Shown here: piece by piece, positions 18,059 through 26,197 of the stretch | Numbering within the stretch: the first letter of the stretch is position 1 | Layout of the letters: each line of letters starts with the position of its first letter | NCBI RefSeq assembly: GCF_003057875.1 | Contig: NZ_PYXZ01000006.1 | Span: 1-64,000 of the forward strand | Source: Nocardioides currus | Lineage (GTDB): Bacteria > Actinomycetota > Actinomycetes > Propionibacteriales > Nocardioidaceae | DNA: 64,000 nt | Direction: 5' to 3' | Notes under the pieces: model-generated | What the model was told of the DNA's origin: nothing | Seen by the model: the letters and a program-made list of their open reading frames with translations, nothing else | Databases searched by the model: none | Position numbers and translations under genes: made by a program

Positions 18059-18931
18059 TCAGCCCTGACGGTGCCCGTCCACGATCGCCTCGATCGTCGT
18101 CCGAGCCGGGGTGGCCGGGCGACCCAGCAGCCGTTCGAGCGTCGGGTCGGCGACCGCGAACTCACCGCGCCGCGCGGCACGGAACATCCCCAGGGTGAAG
18201 TCGGCTGCCGGGGCGGGAAGGCCGCCAGCGATGGCCGACGACCTCCACTCGTCGTCGTCCACGACCACGCGCCTGATCGGGCGACCGGTGACCTCGCCGA
18301 CGATGCGGGCGACGTCCGCGAAGTCGAGCTGCTCGGAGCCCGTGAGGGGCGGGGAGACGCCGTCGAGCGCGCCCTCCCGGGTCAGCGCGATGGCGTCCAC
18401 CTCCGCGAGGTCGGCGTGCGCAGTCCAGGAGAACGGTCCGTCCTCGGGCAGTCGCAGCTCCCCGGTCTCGAGCGCGGCCGGGAGGTAGATCTCGAAGGTG
18501 CTGGCGTAGAAACCGTGCCGCAGTGCGGTCCAGGCGATGGTCTGCTCGGCGAGGACCGCCTCGGTGGCGGCGTGCTGGAGCTGGGCGGGGAACAGCGAGG
18601 TGGCGGAGGAGGCCTGGTGGCTCGTGTAGAGCACGCGGCTGGCCCCGGCGCGCACCGCCGCCTCGATGGCCGCCCGGTTCGCCTCGCCCGCCCCCGGCCC
18701 TCGGATGGCGGCCGACACCACGAGCACCTGGTCGGCGCCCTCGAAGGCGTGGTCGAGGCTGGCGGGGTCGGTGAAGTCCCCGGCGCGGACGCGGACTCCG
18801 CGTGACGCCAGGGCCTCGGCCTTGCCGACGTCGCGGACGCTGACGCCCACCTGCTCGGCCGGCACACGGTCGAGCAGGTGGGAGACGACCTGGGATCCGA
18901 GGCGGCCGGTGCCGCCGGTGACGATGATCAT
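18059..18931 (-). CDS. NmrA-like NAD(P)-binding oxidoreductase (atypical SDR)
   Basis: The protein starts directly with a Rossmann motif, MIIVTGGTGRLGSQV (GxxGxxG). It continues with VRAGDFTDPASLDHAFEGAD and VLYTSHQASS, the layout of NmrA/QorB-like atypical SDRs that bind NAD(P)H and reduce quinones or act as redox sensors. Length is 290 aa; it is soluble and cytoplasmic. The start at 18931 is preceded by CGAGGAGC. It is divergent from the TetR gene at 19015 with 83 bp between them, so it is probably the target of that regulator. The substrate cannot be read from the sequence. Confidence 0.85.
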   Translation of the reverse strand: MIIVTGGTGRLGSQVVSHLLDRVPAEQVGVSVRDVGKAEALASRGVRVRAGDFTDPASLDHAFEGADQVLVVSAAIRGPGAGEANRAAIEAAVRAGASRVLYTSHQASSATSLFPAQLQHAATEAVLAEQTIAWTALRHGFYASTFEIYLPAALETGELRLPEDGPFSWTAHADLAEVDAIALTREGALDGVSPPLTGSEQLDFADVARIVGEVTGRPIRRVVVDDDEWRSSAIAGGLPAPAADFTLGMFRAARRGEFAVADPTLERLLGRPATPARTTIEAIVDGHRQG

Positions 18932-19002
18932 GCTGCTCCTCGGGATCGATGCTTCGAGATCGAGGCTAGCAGCGATTCGGACCAATGGAAGCGTCACGGT
19001 GA

Positions 19003-19008
19003 TATCGT
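19003..19008 (+). promoter_or_regulatory. -10 hexamer TATCGT of leaderless tetR-family gene
   Basis: TATCGT is followed after 6 nt by the ATG of the TetR-family gene. The region between the divergent genes (18932-19014) is where an autoregulatory operator is expected, but no clean palindrome was identified by eye. Confidence 0.45.
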
Positions 19009-19014
19009 TGATCC

Positions 19015-19728
19015 ATGGCCTCACCCACTGATGTCGTGGCTGTGTCCACGCGGTCGAAGATCGTCGACGCCGCGGCGCTCCTGCTGCGCGAGGGCGGCGC
19101 CGACGCCGTCACCACGCGCGCGGTCGCGACCGCCGCGGGCGTGCCCGCACCGACGATCTTCCGGGTGTTCGGCGACAAGGACGGCCTGATGGACGCGGTC
19201 GCCGAGCACGTCATGACGACCTACGTCGCCACCAAGGCCGAGCGTGCGTCCCGCGAGGACGGCGACCCGGTCGACGACCTCCGTCGGGCGTGGCGTTCCC
19301 ACATCGACTTCGGGCTGGCCAACCCCGATCTCTTCGTCCTGCTCAGCACCCCTGGTCGCCACTCCCGGTCGCCCGCCAGCGCCGCCGGCGCCACGGTGCT
19401 CGAAGCCCGTGTGCGCCGCGTGGCGGAGGCCGGCCTGCTGACGGCACCCGAGGCCCACGTCGTCGGCCTCATCCACGCCGCCGGCACCGGCGCCGTGCTG
19501 TCGCTGCTGCAGCAGCCGGCGGACCGCCGCGACGACTCACTGCCCGATGCCATGCTCGAGGCGGTCCTCCGCACGGTCCTGACCACGACCCCGGCCCCCT
19601 CGACCTCACACCTGGCCCCACTGGCGATTGCCTTCCGGACGGCCGTCCCCGACCTGCCCGGCCTCACCGGTGGAGAGCGTCAGCTCCTCGGGGAGTGGGT
19701 GGACCGCACCATCGCCGAGATCCCCTGA
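19015..19728 (+). CDS. TetR-family transcriptional regulator
   Basis: The N-terminal helix-turn-helix reads TRSKIVDAAALLLREGGADA, followed by VTTRAVATAAGVPAPTIFRVFGDKDGLM, typical of TetR DNA-binding domains (residues ~12-60). The helical C-terminal ligand domain is 237 aa in total with no recognisable ligand signature. It is divergent from the NmrA-like reductase, which it probably represses. Its last 49 bp overlap the 3' end of convergent cobL. The short distance between the -10 box and the ATG suggests a leaderless transcript. Confidence 0.87.
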   Translation: MASPTDVVAVSTRSKIVDAAALLLREGGADAVTTRAVATAAGVPAPTIFRVFGDKDGLMDAVAEHVMTTYVATKAERASREDGDPVDDLRRAWRSHIDFGLANPDLFVLLSTPGRHSRSPASAAGATVLEARVRRVAEAGLLTAPEAHVVGLIHAAGTGAVLSLLQQPADRRDDSLPDAMLEAVLRTVLTTTPAPSTSHLAPLAIAFRTAVPDLPGLTGGERQLLGEWVDRTIAEIP

Positions 19729-20954
19729 CGGGTCAGCGCCCACTGGGTGACCGTCCTCGCCGGGGTCCAGCCGGTGAAGGTGCCGACGGGGGCGGCGGTC
19801 TCGACGCTGATGCGGGTGAGCTCCCCGCCGTGCTGGTCGTACGCCGCGGCGAGCAGCGTCTCGGTCTCGAGCGTCACGCCGTGCACGACGATGCGGCCGC
19901 CCGGCTTCAGCGAGGCGAGGCACGCGTCGAGCAGGCCGGGCGCGGTCGCGCCGCCGCCGACGAAGATCGCGTCGGGGGCCTCGAGGTCGGCGAGGGCCTC
20001 GGGCGCTCGGCCGGTGACGACCTGAAGCGTTGGTACGCCGAGGTGCGCGGCGTTCGTCGAGATGCGCCGCGCGCGCTCGGGGTCGGACTCGACGGCGATC
20101 GTCCGGCAGGAGGGGTGGGCGCGCATCCACTCGATACCGACCGACCCGGCGCCGGCCCCGACGTCCCACAGCAGCTCGCCGGGGGTGGGCGCGAGCCGGG
20201 CCAGCGCCGAGGCGCGGAGGTCACGCTTGGTGAGCTGGCCGTCGTGGTCGAAGGCGTCGTCGGGGAGCCCGGCGGTCCAGCCGTGAACACGCGGGCCGAC
20301 CAGCTCGACGGCGAGGACGTTGAGGCGCGGACCGCCGTAGGTCCAGTCGCGGGCGAGTCCCGTCGCGTGCGACTCGGTCGGGGCGCCGAGATCGCCGAGG
20401 ACGTGCAGCACACTGTCGCCGTACCCCGCGTCCGTCAGGCGACCCGCGACGTCGCCGGGGGTGTGCTCGTGCGCTGAGAGGATCAGCAGGCGGCGGCCGG
20501 GGGCGAGCTCGCGCAGGATCAGGGCCGGATCCTCAGCCACCAGGCTCAGAGCCGTGGACGACTCCGCCGACCAGCGCAGGCGGGCGCGGGCGAGCGCGAT
20601 CGACGAGACGGCCGGGTGGACGACGACGCGGTCGGGTCCGAGGAGCTCGATCAGCGTCGTGCCGATCCCCGAGACGAGCGGGTCGCCGGACGCGAGCGCG
20701 ACCACCCGCTGTCCGTCCATCCCGGCGAGGAAGTCGGGCAGCCCCGCGCGCAACGGTGACGGCCAGGGCAGCCGCAGCTGTCCCGCGACCTCGGGCAGGA
20801 GGGCGAGGTGGCGTCGGCCGCCGAGGACGGTCTCCGCGTCGAGCACGAGGGCACGAAGCGTCTCCGGCATCCCGGCCCAGCCGTCCGCGCCGACGCCGAC
20901 CACGGTCACGACGGCAGGGGCCGGTGGAGATGGTGGACGGGTCGTGTCTGGCAC
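19680..20954 (-). CDS. cobL: precorrin-6Y C5,15-methyltransferase (decarboxylating) CobL
   Basis: CobL methylates precorrin-6B (6Y) at C5 and C15 and decarboxylates the C12 acetate. It is a 424-aa fusion of a CbiE-like N-terminal methylase (VVTVVGVGADGWAGMP, GDPLVSGIG) and a CbiT-like C-terminal SAM methylase (LLWDVGAGAGSVGIEWMR, GRIVVHGVTLETE). I chose the GTG at 20954, giving VPDTTRPPSP before the first strand. It is divergent from the first cobalamin riboswitch and is not behind it, so its control may differ from the chelatase operon. The 3' end overlaps the TetR gene by 49 bp, so the extreme C-terminus may be longer than usual. Confidence 0.92.
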   Translation of the reverse strand: MPDTTRPPSPPAPAVVTVVGVGADGWAGMPETLRALVLDAETVLGGRRHLALLPEVAGQLRLPWPSPLRAGLPDFLAGMDGQRVVALASGDPLVSGIGTTLIELLGPDRVVVHPAVSSIALARARLRWSAESSTALSLVAEDPALILRELAPGRRLLILSAHEHTPGDVAGRLTDAGYGDSVLHVLGDLGAPTESHATGLARDWTYGGPRLNVLAVELVGPRVHGWTAGLPDDAFDHDGQLTKRDLRASALARLAPTPGELLWDVGAGAGSVGIEWMRAHPSCRTIAVESDPERARRISTNAAHLGVPTLQVVTGRAPEALADLEAPDAIFVGGGATAPGLLDACLASLKPGGRIVVHGVTLETETLLAAAYDQHGGELTRISVETAAPVGTFTGWTPARTVTQWALTRQGISAMVRSTHSPRS

Positions 20955-20974
20955 GAGGCCGCACGCTATCGTCA

Positions 20975-21115
20975 CCGCAGGCACGAGGTGCCCCGAGGAC
21001 CACCCGGTCCGAGGGGAGAATCTGGGAAGCCGGTGAGACTCCGGCACAGGCCCGCTGCGGTGAATCAGGCCCTTCGGAGACGAGGGGACCCGACAAGTCC
21101 GAAGACCGGCCTCGC
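20975..21115 (+). ncRNA. cobalamin riboswitch 1
   Basis: The region has the conserved core GGGAAGCCGGTGAGACTCCG followed by GCACAGGCCCGCTGCGGTGA, and ends with a B12-box-like AGTCCGAAGACCGGCC at 21095-21110. These are the defining elements of adenosylcobalamin-responsive riboswitches. It lies 39 nt before the chelatase ATPase gene and should shut off the operon running to cobD when cobalamin is abundant. The boundaries are approximate; a 5' stem GGCACGAGGTGCC starts near 20980. Confidence 0.92.
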
Positions 21116-21153
21116 GTCCGACCACTGATCGGCACAGCGAGCGGGAGCCTCAC

Positions 21154-23241
21154 ATGCCACAGCACTACCCCTTTTCTGCCGTCCTCGGGTGCGAGGCCGA
21201 CGACCTCGACGACATGGGCCTGGCCCTCGTCCTCACCACGATCGCCCCGGAGATCGGTGGCGTGCTGGTGCGCGGCGAGAAGGGCACGGCCAAGTCGACC
21301 ACCGTCCGCGCGCTCGCGGCCGTGCTGCCGCCGGTCTCGGTGTACGCCGACGACCGGTTCTCCATCGACCCGGCCGACCCGGCCTCGACGTCGCCCGACG
21401 GCCCCTTCGACGCCGACGCCGAGGTGCTGACCCGCTCCGTGCGGCTCGTCGAGCTGCCGGTCGGCGCCACCGAGGACCGCGTGCTCGGGTCGCTGCACCT
21501 CGAGAAGGCGCTGTCGCAGGGCGCGGTGGAGTACGAGCCCGGCCTCCTCGCCCGGTCGCACCGCGGGATCCTGTACGTCGACGAGGTCAACCTGCTCCAC
21601 GACCACCTCGTCGACCTGCTGCTCGACGCCGCCGCGATGGGTCGCGTCACGATCGAGCGCGACGGCGTCTCGGTCGAGCACGCCGCGCGCTTCGTGCTGA
21701 TCGGCACCATGAACCCCGAGGAGGGCGAGCTGCGCCCGCAGCTCCTCGACCGGTTCGGCCTCACGGTCGAGGTGGCCGCGCCCCGCGAGCCTGCGCTGCG
21801 CGCCGAGGTCGTACGCCGCCGGATGGCCTTCGACCTCGACCCGGCCGGCTTCGGCGACCGCTACCGAGACCTCGACCGGGCCCTCACCGAGCGTGTGTCG
21901 ACCGCCCGCGACCACCTCCCGAAGGTCCGCCTCGGCGAGGCCGCGCTGCTCAAGATCGCCGAGGTCTGCGCCGCCTTCGAGGTCGATGGACTGCGGGCGG
22001 ACATCGTGACCGCCCGCACCGCCGTCGCGCACGCCGCCTGGCAGGGCCGCGACGAGGTCACCCGCGCCGACATCCGCCGGGCCGCCCTGCTGTCGCTGCC
22101 GCACCGCCGCCGGCGCAACCCGTTCGACGCCCCCGGGCTCGACGAGGACCTGCTCGACCAGCTGCTCGGCGACGACGAGCTGCCGCCCGAGCCGCCCGAG
22201 GGACCAGCTCCCGACGACGAGCCCGACGACGAGCTCGGACCTGAGTCCGCAGGGGACTCAGGTCCCAGCGAGCCCGACCTCGGACCTGAGTCCGGGGAGG
22301 ACTCAGGTCCCAGCGAGGGGCCCAGCGAGCCCCCGTCGGACCCGGGACGTCAGGAGGATCGAGCGCCCGAACAGCCAGAACCCATGACGTCCGGCCCGGG
22401 CGGCGACCAGCCCGGCGACGTGGTGAAGGCCGCGGCGGCGTACAAGCCCCGGCTGCTGACCGTCGACGGACTCGGCGAGGGAGCGGCCGGCAAGCGCAGC
22501 CGCGCGCTCGCGCGGTCGGGCCGGCGGGTGGGCGCGACCACGGGCGACTCGGGGTCGCTGCACCTGGTCGAGACGCTGATGGCCGCGGCCGGGAAGCAGT
22601 CCACACGCGAGCGGGTCGGGACGCGCGTCGCGCTGCGGTCGGACGACCTGCGCGTCGCCGTACGCGAGGGACGCGAGGCCAACCTGGTGCTCTTCTGCGT
22701 CGACGCGTCGGGCTCGATGGCCGCGCGCAAGCGGATGACGCAGGTCAAGACGGCCGTCCTGTCGCTGCTGATGGACGCCTACCGCCGCCGCGACAAGGTC
22801 GGGCTGATCACCTTCCGCGGCGCCGACGCCGAGCTCGTGCTGCCGCCGACGCACTCGGTCGAGATCGCGGCGCGTCGCCTCGACGAGCTGCCCGCCGGGG
22901 GGCGTACGCCGCTGGCCGGGGGTCTCCTCGAGGCGGCCACCGTGCTCCAGCGCGAGCGGCTGCGCGACCCGCGCCTGCGGCCCCTGCTCGTCGTGGTCAC
23001 CGACGGCCGCGCCACCGACGGCGCCGACGCCGTGGCCAGGTCTCTCCGGGCGGCCGAGCACCTCGCGGGGCTGCGCGTCACGACCGTCGTGGTCGACGGG
23101 GAGTCCGGGCCGCTTCGGCTCGGGCTCGCCGTCCGCCTCGCCGAGGTGCTCGGGGCCGAGCACCTCCCGGTCACGGAGGTCACGGCCGAGGCGCTGACGA
23201 GCCCGGTCGACCGGACCAGCCCCGTCCGCAGGAGCGCCTGA
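21154..23241 (+). CDS. cobaltochelatase AAA+/vWA subunit (ChlI-ChlD fusion type)
   Basis: It supplies ATPase power to CobN for cobalt insertion into hydrogenobyrinic acid a,c-diamide; this role is inferred from its place at the head of a riboswitch-controlled cob operon. In 695 aa, the N-terminal AAA+ domain has Walker A RGEKGTAKSTT and GILYVDEVNLLHDH. An acidic Pro/Ser/Glu linker spans about 345-420. The C-terminal von Willebrand A domain has the MIDAS motif DASGSM and a later TDGRATDGAD. This is the one-protein equivalent of BchI plus BchD, used in actinobacteria in place of CobS/CobT chelatase subunits. The linker DNA holds two perfect hairpins (22237-22310). It ends TGATG-overlapping cobO. 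Confidence 0.88.
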   Translation: MPQHYPFSAVLGCEADDLDDMGLALVLTTIAPEIGGVLVRGEKGTAKSTTVRALAAVLPPVSVYADDRFSIDPADPASTSPDGPFDADAEVLTRSVRLVELPVGATEDRVLGSLHLEKALSQGAVEYEPGLLARSHRGILYVDEVNLLHDHLVDLLLDAAAMGRVTIERDGVSVEHAARFVLIGTMNPEEGELRPQLLDRFGLTVEVAAPREPALRAEVVRRRMAFDLDPAGFGDRYRDLDRALTERVSTARDHLPKVRLGEAALLKIAEVCAAFEVDGLRADIVTARTAVAHAAWQGRDEVTRADIRRAALLSLPHRRRRNPFDAPGLDEDLLDQLLGDDELPPEPPEGPAPDDEPDDELGPESAGDSGPSEPDLGPESGEDSGPSEGPSEPPSDPGRQEDRAPEQPEPMTSGPGGDQPGDVVKAAAAYKPRLLTVDGLGEGAAGKRSRALARSGRRVGATTGDSGSLHLVETLMAAAGKQSTRERVGTRVALRSDDLRVAVREGREANLVLFCVDASGSMAARKRMTQVKTAVLSLLMDAYRRRDKVGLITFRGADAELVLPPTHSVEIAARRLDELPAGGRTPLAGGLLEAATVLQRERLRDPRLRPLLVVVTDGRATDGADAVARSLRAAEHLAGLRVTTVVVDGESGPLRLGLAVRLAEVLGAEHLPVTEVTAEALTSPVDRTSPVRRSA
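22237..22310 (+). repeat. two tandem perfect 12-bp inverted repeats inside the chelatase linker
   Basis: GGACCTGAGTCC is followed by its exact complement GGACTCAGGTCC at 22237-22265 (5-nt loop) and again at 22282-22310 (5-nt loop GGGGA), 45 bp apart. They encode the repeated LGPES..DSGPSE stretch of the acidic linker. Two perfect hairpins in frame suggest a duplicated palindromic insertion tolerated because the linker is unstructured. Confidence 0.75.
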
Positions 23242-23855
23242 TGCCGAAGGGCCAGCCGGTCGCCGTACCCGACGACGGGCTCACCACCGCCCAGCGCCGC
23301 AACCGCCCGCTGATCATGGTCCACACCGGTCCCGGCAAGGGGAAGTCGACCGCCGCCTTCGGGCTCGCGATGCGCGGCTGGAACCAGGGCTTCAGCATCG
23401 GGGTCTTCCAGTTCGTGAAGTCGGCCAAGTGGCGCATCGGCGAGCAGACCGTGCTCGAGCGCCTCGGCCGGCTCCACGAGGAGACAGGCGAGGGCGGCCC
23501 GGTCGCCTGGCACAAGATGGGCTCCGGCTGGTCCTGGTCGCGCAAGGCCGGCACCGACGATGACCACGCGGCCGACGCTGCCGAGGGCTGGCAGGAGATC
23601 AAGCGCGCGCTCGCCGAGGAGCGCCACGACCTCTACGTCCTCGACGAGTTCACCTACCCGATGAAGTGGGGCTGGGTCGACGTCGACGACGTCGTCTCCA
23701 CGCTGGTCGCCCGGCCCGGCCGCCAGCACGTCGTCATCACCGGGCGCCACGCCGACCCGCGCCTCCTCGACGCCGCCAACCTCGTCACCGAGATGGGCCA
23801 GGTCAAGCACCCGATGGAGGTCGGGCAGAAGGGCCAGAAGGGGATCGAGTGGTAG
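23241..23855 (+). CDS. cobO: cob(I)yrinic acid a,c-diamide adenosyltransferase CobO
   Basis: CobO transfers the 5'-deoxyadenosyl group of ATP to cob(I)yrinic acid a,c-diamide. The 204-aa sequence has the P-loop variant HTGPGKGKSTAAFGLAMRG, then QFVKSAKWRIGE and the conserved YVLDEFTYPMKWGWVD, followed by HVVITGRHADPRLLDAANLVTEMG. These place it in the CobA/BtuR/CobO group rather than the PduO or EutT types. Cytoplasmic. The start overlaps the previous stop (TGATG), and its own stop lies within the first codons of the cobB-cobC gene, so translation is coupled throughout. Confidence 0.95.
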   Translation: MPKGQPVAVPDDGLTTAQRRNRPLIMVHTGPGKGKSTAAFGLAMRGWNQGFSIGVFQFVKSAKWRIGEQTVLERLGRLHEETGEGGPVAWHKMGSGWSWSRKAGTDDDHAADAAEGWQEIKRALAEERHDLYVLDEFTYPMKWGWVDVDDVVSTLVARPGRQHVVITGRHADPRLLDAANLVTEMGQVKHPMEVGQKGQKGIEW

Positions 23856-26197
23856 CCCTCCCTGTGTCACTGCCGCGCCTGGTCGTCGCCGCTCCGTCCA
23901 CCGGGCAGGGCAAGACGACGATCGCCACGGGCCTGCTGGCCGCGTTGCGCGCCGCGGGGCACGAGGTGAGCGGGCACAAGGTCGGGCCCGACTACATCGA
24001 CCCCGGCTACCACGCGCTCGCCTCCGGACGGCCCGGTCGCAACCTCGACCCGCACCTCGTCGGCGAGGAGCGGATCGTCCCGCTGCTGCTCCACGGCGCG
24101 GCCGGCGCCGACGTCGCGGTGATCGAGGGAGTGATGGGTCTCTTCGACGGGCGCCTCGGGACGGGCGGCTTCAGCTCGACCGCCCACGTCGCACGGCTGA
24201 CCGCCTCTCCCGTCGTGCTGGTGCTCGACATCGCCGGCCAGTCGCGCTCGGTCGCGGCGATCGCGGCCGGCATGGCGGCGTACGACCCCTCCATCGACGT
24301 CGTCGGCGTCGTCCTCAACGGCGCGCGGTCCGACCGCAACACCGAGGAGATCCGCGGCGCGCTCGACCTGCCCGTGATCGGGATGCTGCCTCGCGACGAG
24401 CAGCTCGCCACGCCCTCGCGCCACCTCGGCCTCGTCACCGCGGCCGAGCGCGAGGAGTCGGTGGCGATGGTCGCCCGACTGGGCGAGCAGGTGGCGAAGT
24501 ACCTCGACCTCGAGGCGCTGCTCGCGGTCGCCCGGTCGGCGCCCGACCTCGAGGGGGAGGCGTGGGACCCGACCGCGGAGATCAGGCGCTCGACCAGCGG
24601 TCAGAGGCCGGTCGTCGCCGTCGCGGGCGGACGCGCCTTCACCTTCCGCTACCCCGAGACCGAGGAGCTGCTCGCGGCGGCCGGCTGCCAGGTGGTCACC
24701 TTCGACCCGCTCCTCGACCGCACGCTGCCGGCGGGCACGGGCGGGATCTACCTCGGCGGTGGCTTTCCCGAGGTGTACGCCGCCGAGCTGGCCGCCAACC
24801 GGCCGCTGCTCGACGACCTGGCGCGCGCGGTGCGGGCGGGCGTCCCGACCGTCGCGGAGTGCGCCGGGCTGCTCTACCTCGCCGAGACCCTCGACGGCGT
24901 GCCGATGGCCGGCGTCCTCCCGACCGCCGCCGCGATGGCCCAGCGCCTGACCCTGCGCTACCCGACGGCCACCGCGACCACCGACTCGCTGCTGACGCGC
25001 GTGGGGGAGGAGGTCACCGGCCACGAGTTCCACAAGACCTCGGTCGACCGCGACGGGACGGCGTGGGACATCGACGGGCACGCCACCGGGTTCGCGATCG
25101 ACACGATCCATGCGTCCTACCTGCACGTGCACTGGGCCGGGCACCCGCAGCTGGCGCAGCGGTTCGCCGACGCGGCCCACGCCGCGACGCCACACGACTC
25201 GATCGACCCGCTGCGCCACCACGGCGACACCGAGGTCGACGGGCTGCTCGACTTCGCCGTCAACGTCTTCCCCGAGCCGCGGCCGGCCTGGCTGGACCGT
25301 GCGCTCCACGAGTCGCTGGAGAGCGCGGCCTATCCGGACGCGAGGCTCGCGACGACCGCCCTCGAGCGCCACCTGTCCCGCGACGGGGCTGACGTGCTCC
25401 CGACCGCCGGCGCCGCCGAGGCCTTCACCCTCGTCGCGCGGCTGCGTGACTGGCAGCACCCGGTCGTCGTGCACCCGCAGTTCACCGAGCCGCACGCCGC
25501 GCTGGAGCAGGCCGGGCACCGCGTCCACCCGGTCGTGTGCCGCCCCGACTTCACCCTCGACCCCGACGCGGTCCCCGACGAGGCGGACCTCGTCGTGATC
25601 GGCAACCCGACCAACCCGACGGGCGTGCTGCACCCGGCCACGGTGATCGAGGGGCTGCTGCGGCCCGGCCGGGTCGTCGTGGTCGACGAGGCCTTCATGG
25701 ACGCGGTCCCGGGCGAGGCCGAGTCCCTGGTGCGTGCGCGCCACGACGGGCTCGTCGTTGTCCGCAGCCTCACCAAGCACTGGTCGATCCCGGGGGTTCG
25801 GGCGGGGTACGTCGCCGGCGACCCCACCCTCGTCCGCGACCTCGCGCGCCTCCAGACGCCGTGGTCGGTCGCGGGCACCGCCGTCGCCGCGATCGTGGCT
25901 TGCACCTCCGAGGACGCCGCCGCCGAGTCGGAGGGACGTGCCCGGGCGATCGGGCGGTGGCGCGACCACCTCGTCGCGGGACTGGGCGAGCGCGGGATCG
26001 AGCACGTCCCGTCCAGCGCCCCCTTCGTGCTGGCCCGCCTCGGCGCCGACCGGCTGTTCCTGCGCGAGCAGGGCATCGCCGTACGCCGCTGCGACACGTT
26101 CCCCGGGCTCGACCCGACCTGGGCGCGGATCGCCGTGCGACCCGAGCCGACCACCGACCTCCTCCTCGCCGCCCTCGACCGAAGGACCCGACTGTGA
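23849..26197 (+). CDS. cobB: CobB-CobC fusion: cobyrinate a,c-diamide synthase + aminotransferase-like
   Basis: Two cobalamin enzymes lie in one 782-aa chain. Residues 1-~448 are CobB: Walker A APSTGQGKTTIATG, DYIDPGYH, VIEGVMGLFDG, then the glutaminase half with GGGFPEVYAAEL and the nucleophile in VAECAG. This half amidates the a and c carboxylates using glutamine and ATP. Residues ~455-782 are a PLP aminotransferase-like domain of the CobC/CobD type: VIGNPTNPTG, VVVDEAFMD and the PLP lysine in SLTKHWSIPG. It probably supplies aminopropanol phosphate. The GTG at 23849 sits inside the cobO stop region; a GTG at 23864 is possible. There is no stop or frameshift at the junction, so the fusion is real in this sequence. 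Confidence 0.9.
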   Translation: MVALPVSLPRLVVAAPSTGQGKTTIATGLLAALRAAGHEVSGHKVGPDYIDPGYHALASGRPGRNLDPHLVGEERIVPLLLHGAAGADVAVIEGVMGLFDGRLGTGGFSSTAHVARLTASPVVLVLDIAGQSRSVAAIAAGMAAYDPSIDVVGVVLNGARSDRNTEEIRGALDLPVIGMLPRDEQLATPSRHLGLVTAAEREESVAMVARLGEQVAKYLDLEALLAVARSAPDLEGEAWDPTAEIRRSTSGQRPVVAVAGGRAFTFRYPETEELLAAAGCQVVTFDPLLDRTLPAGTGGIYLGGGFPEVYAAELAANRPLLDDLARAVRAGVPTVAECAGLLYLAETLDGVPMAGVLPTAAAMAQRLTLRYPTATATTDSLLTRVGEEVTGHEFHKTSVDRDGTAWDIDGHATGFAIDTIHASYLHVHWAGHPQLAQRFADAAHAATPHDSIDPLRHHGDTEVDGLLDFAVNVFPEPRPAWLDRALHESLESAAYPDARLATTALERHLSRDGADVLPTAGAAEAFTLVARLRDWQHPVVVHPQFTEPHAALEQAGHRVHPVVCRPDFTLDPDAVPDEADLVVIGNPTNPTGVLHPATVIEGLLRPGRVVVVDEAFMDAVPGEAESLVRARHDGLVVVRSLTKHWSIPGVRAGYVAGDPTLVRDLARLQTPWSVAGTAVAAIVACTSEDAAAESEGRARAIGRWRDHLVAGLGERGIEHVPSSAPFVLARLGADRLFLREQGIAVRRCDTFPGLDPTWARIAVRPEPTTDLLLAALDRRTRL

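Noticed and set aside
18932..19014. TetR operator between the divergent reductase and regulator genes
   Set aside because: Several partial repeats of GATCGA-type sequence are present but none forms a convincing symmetric operator by eye.
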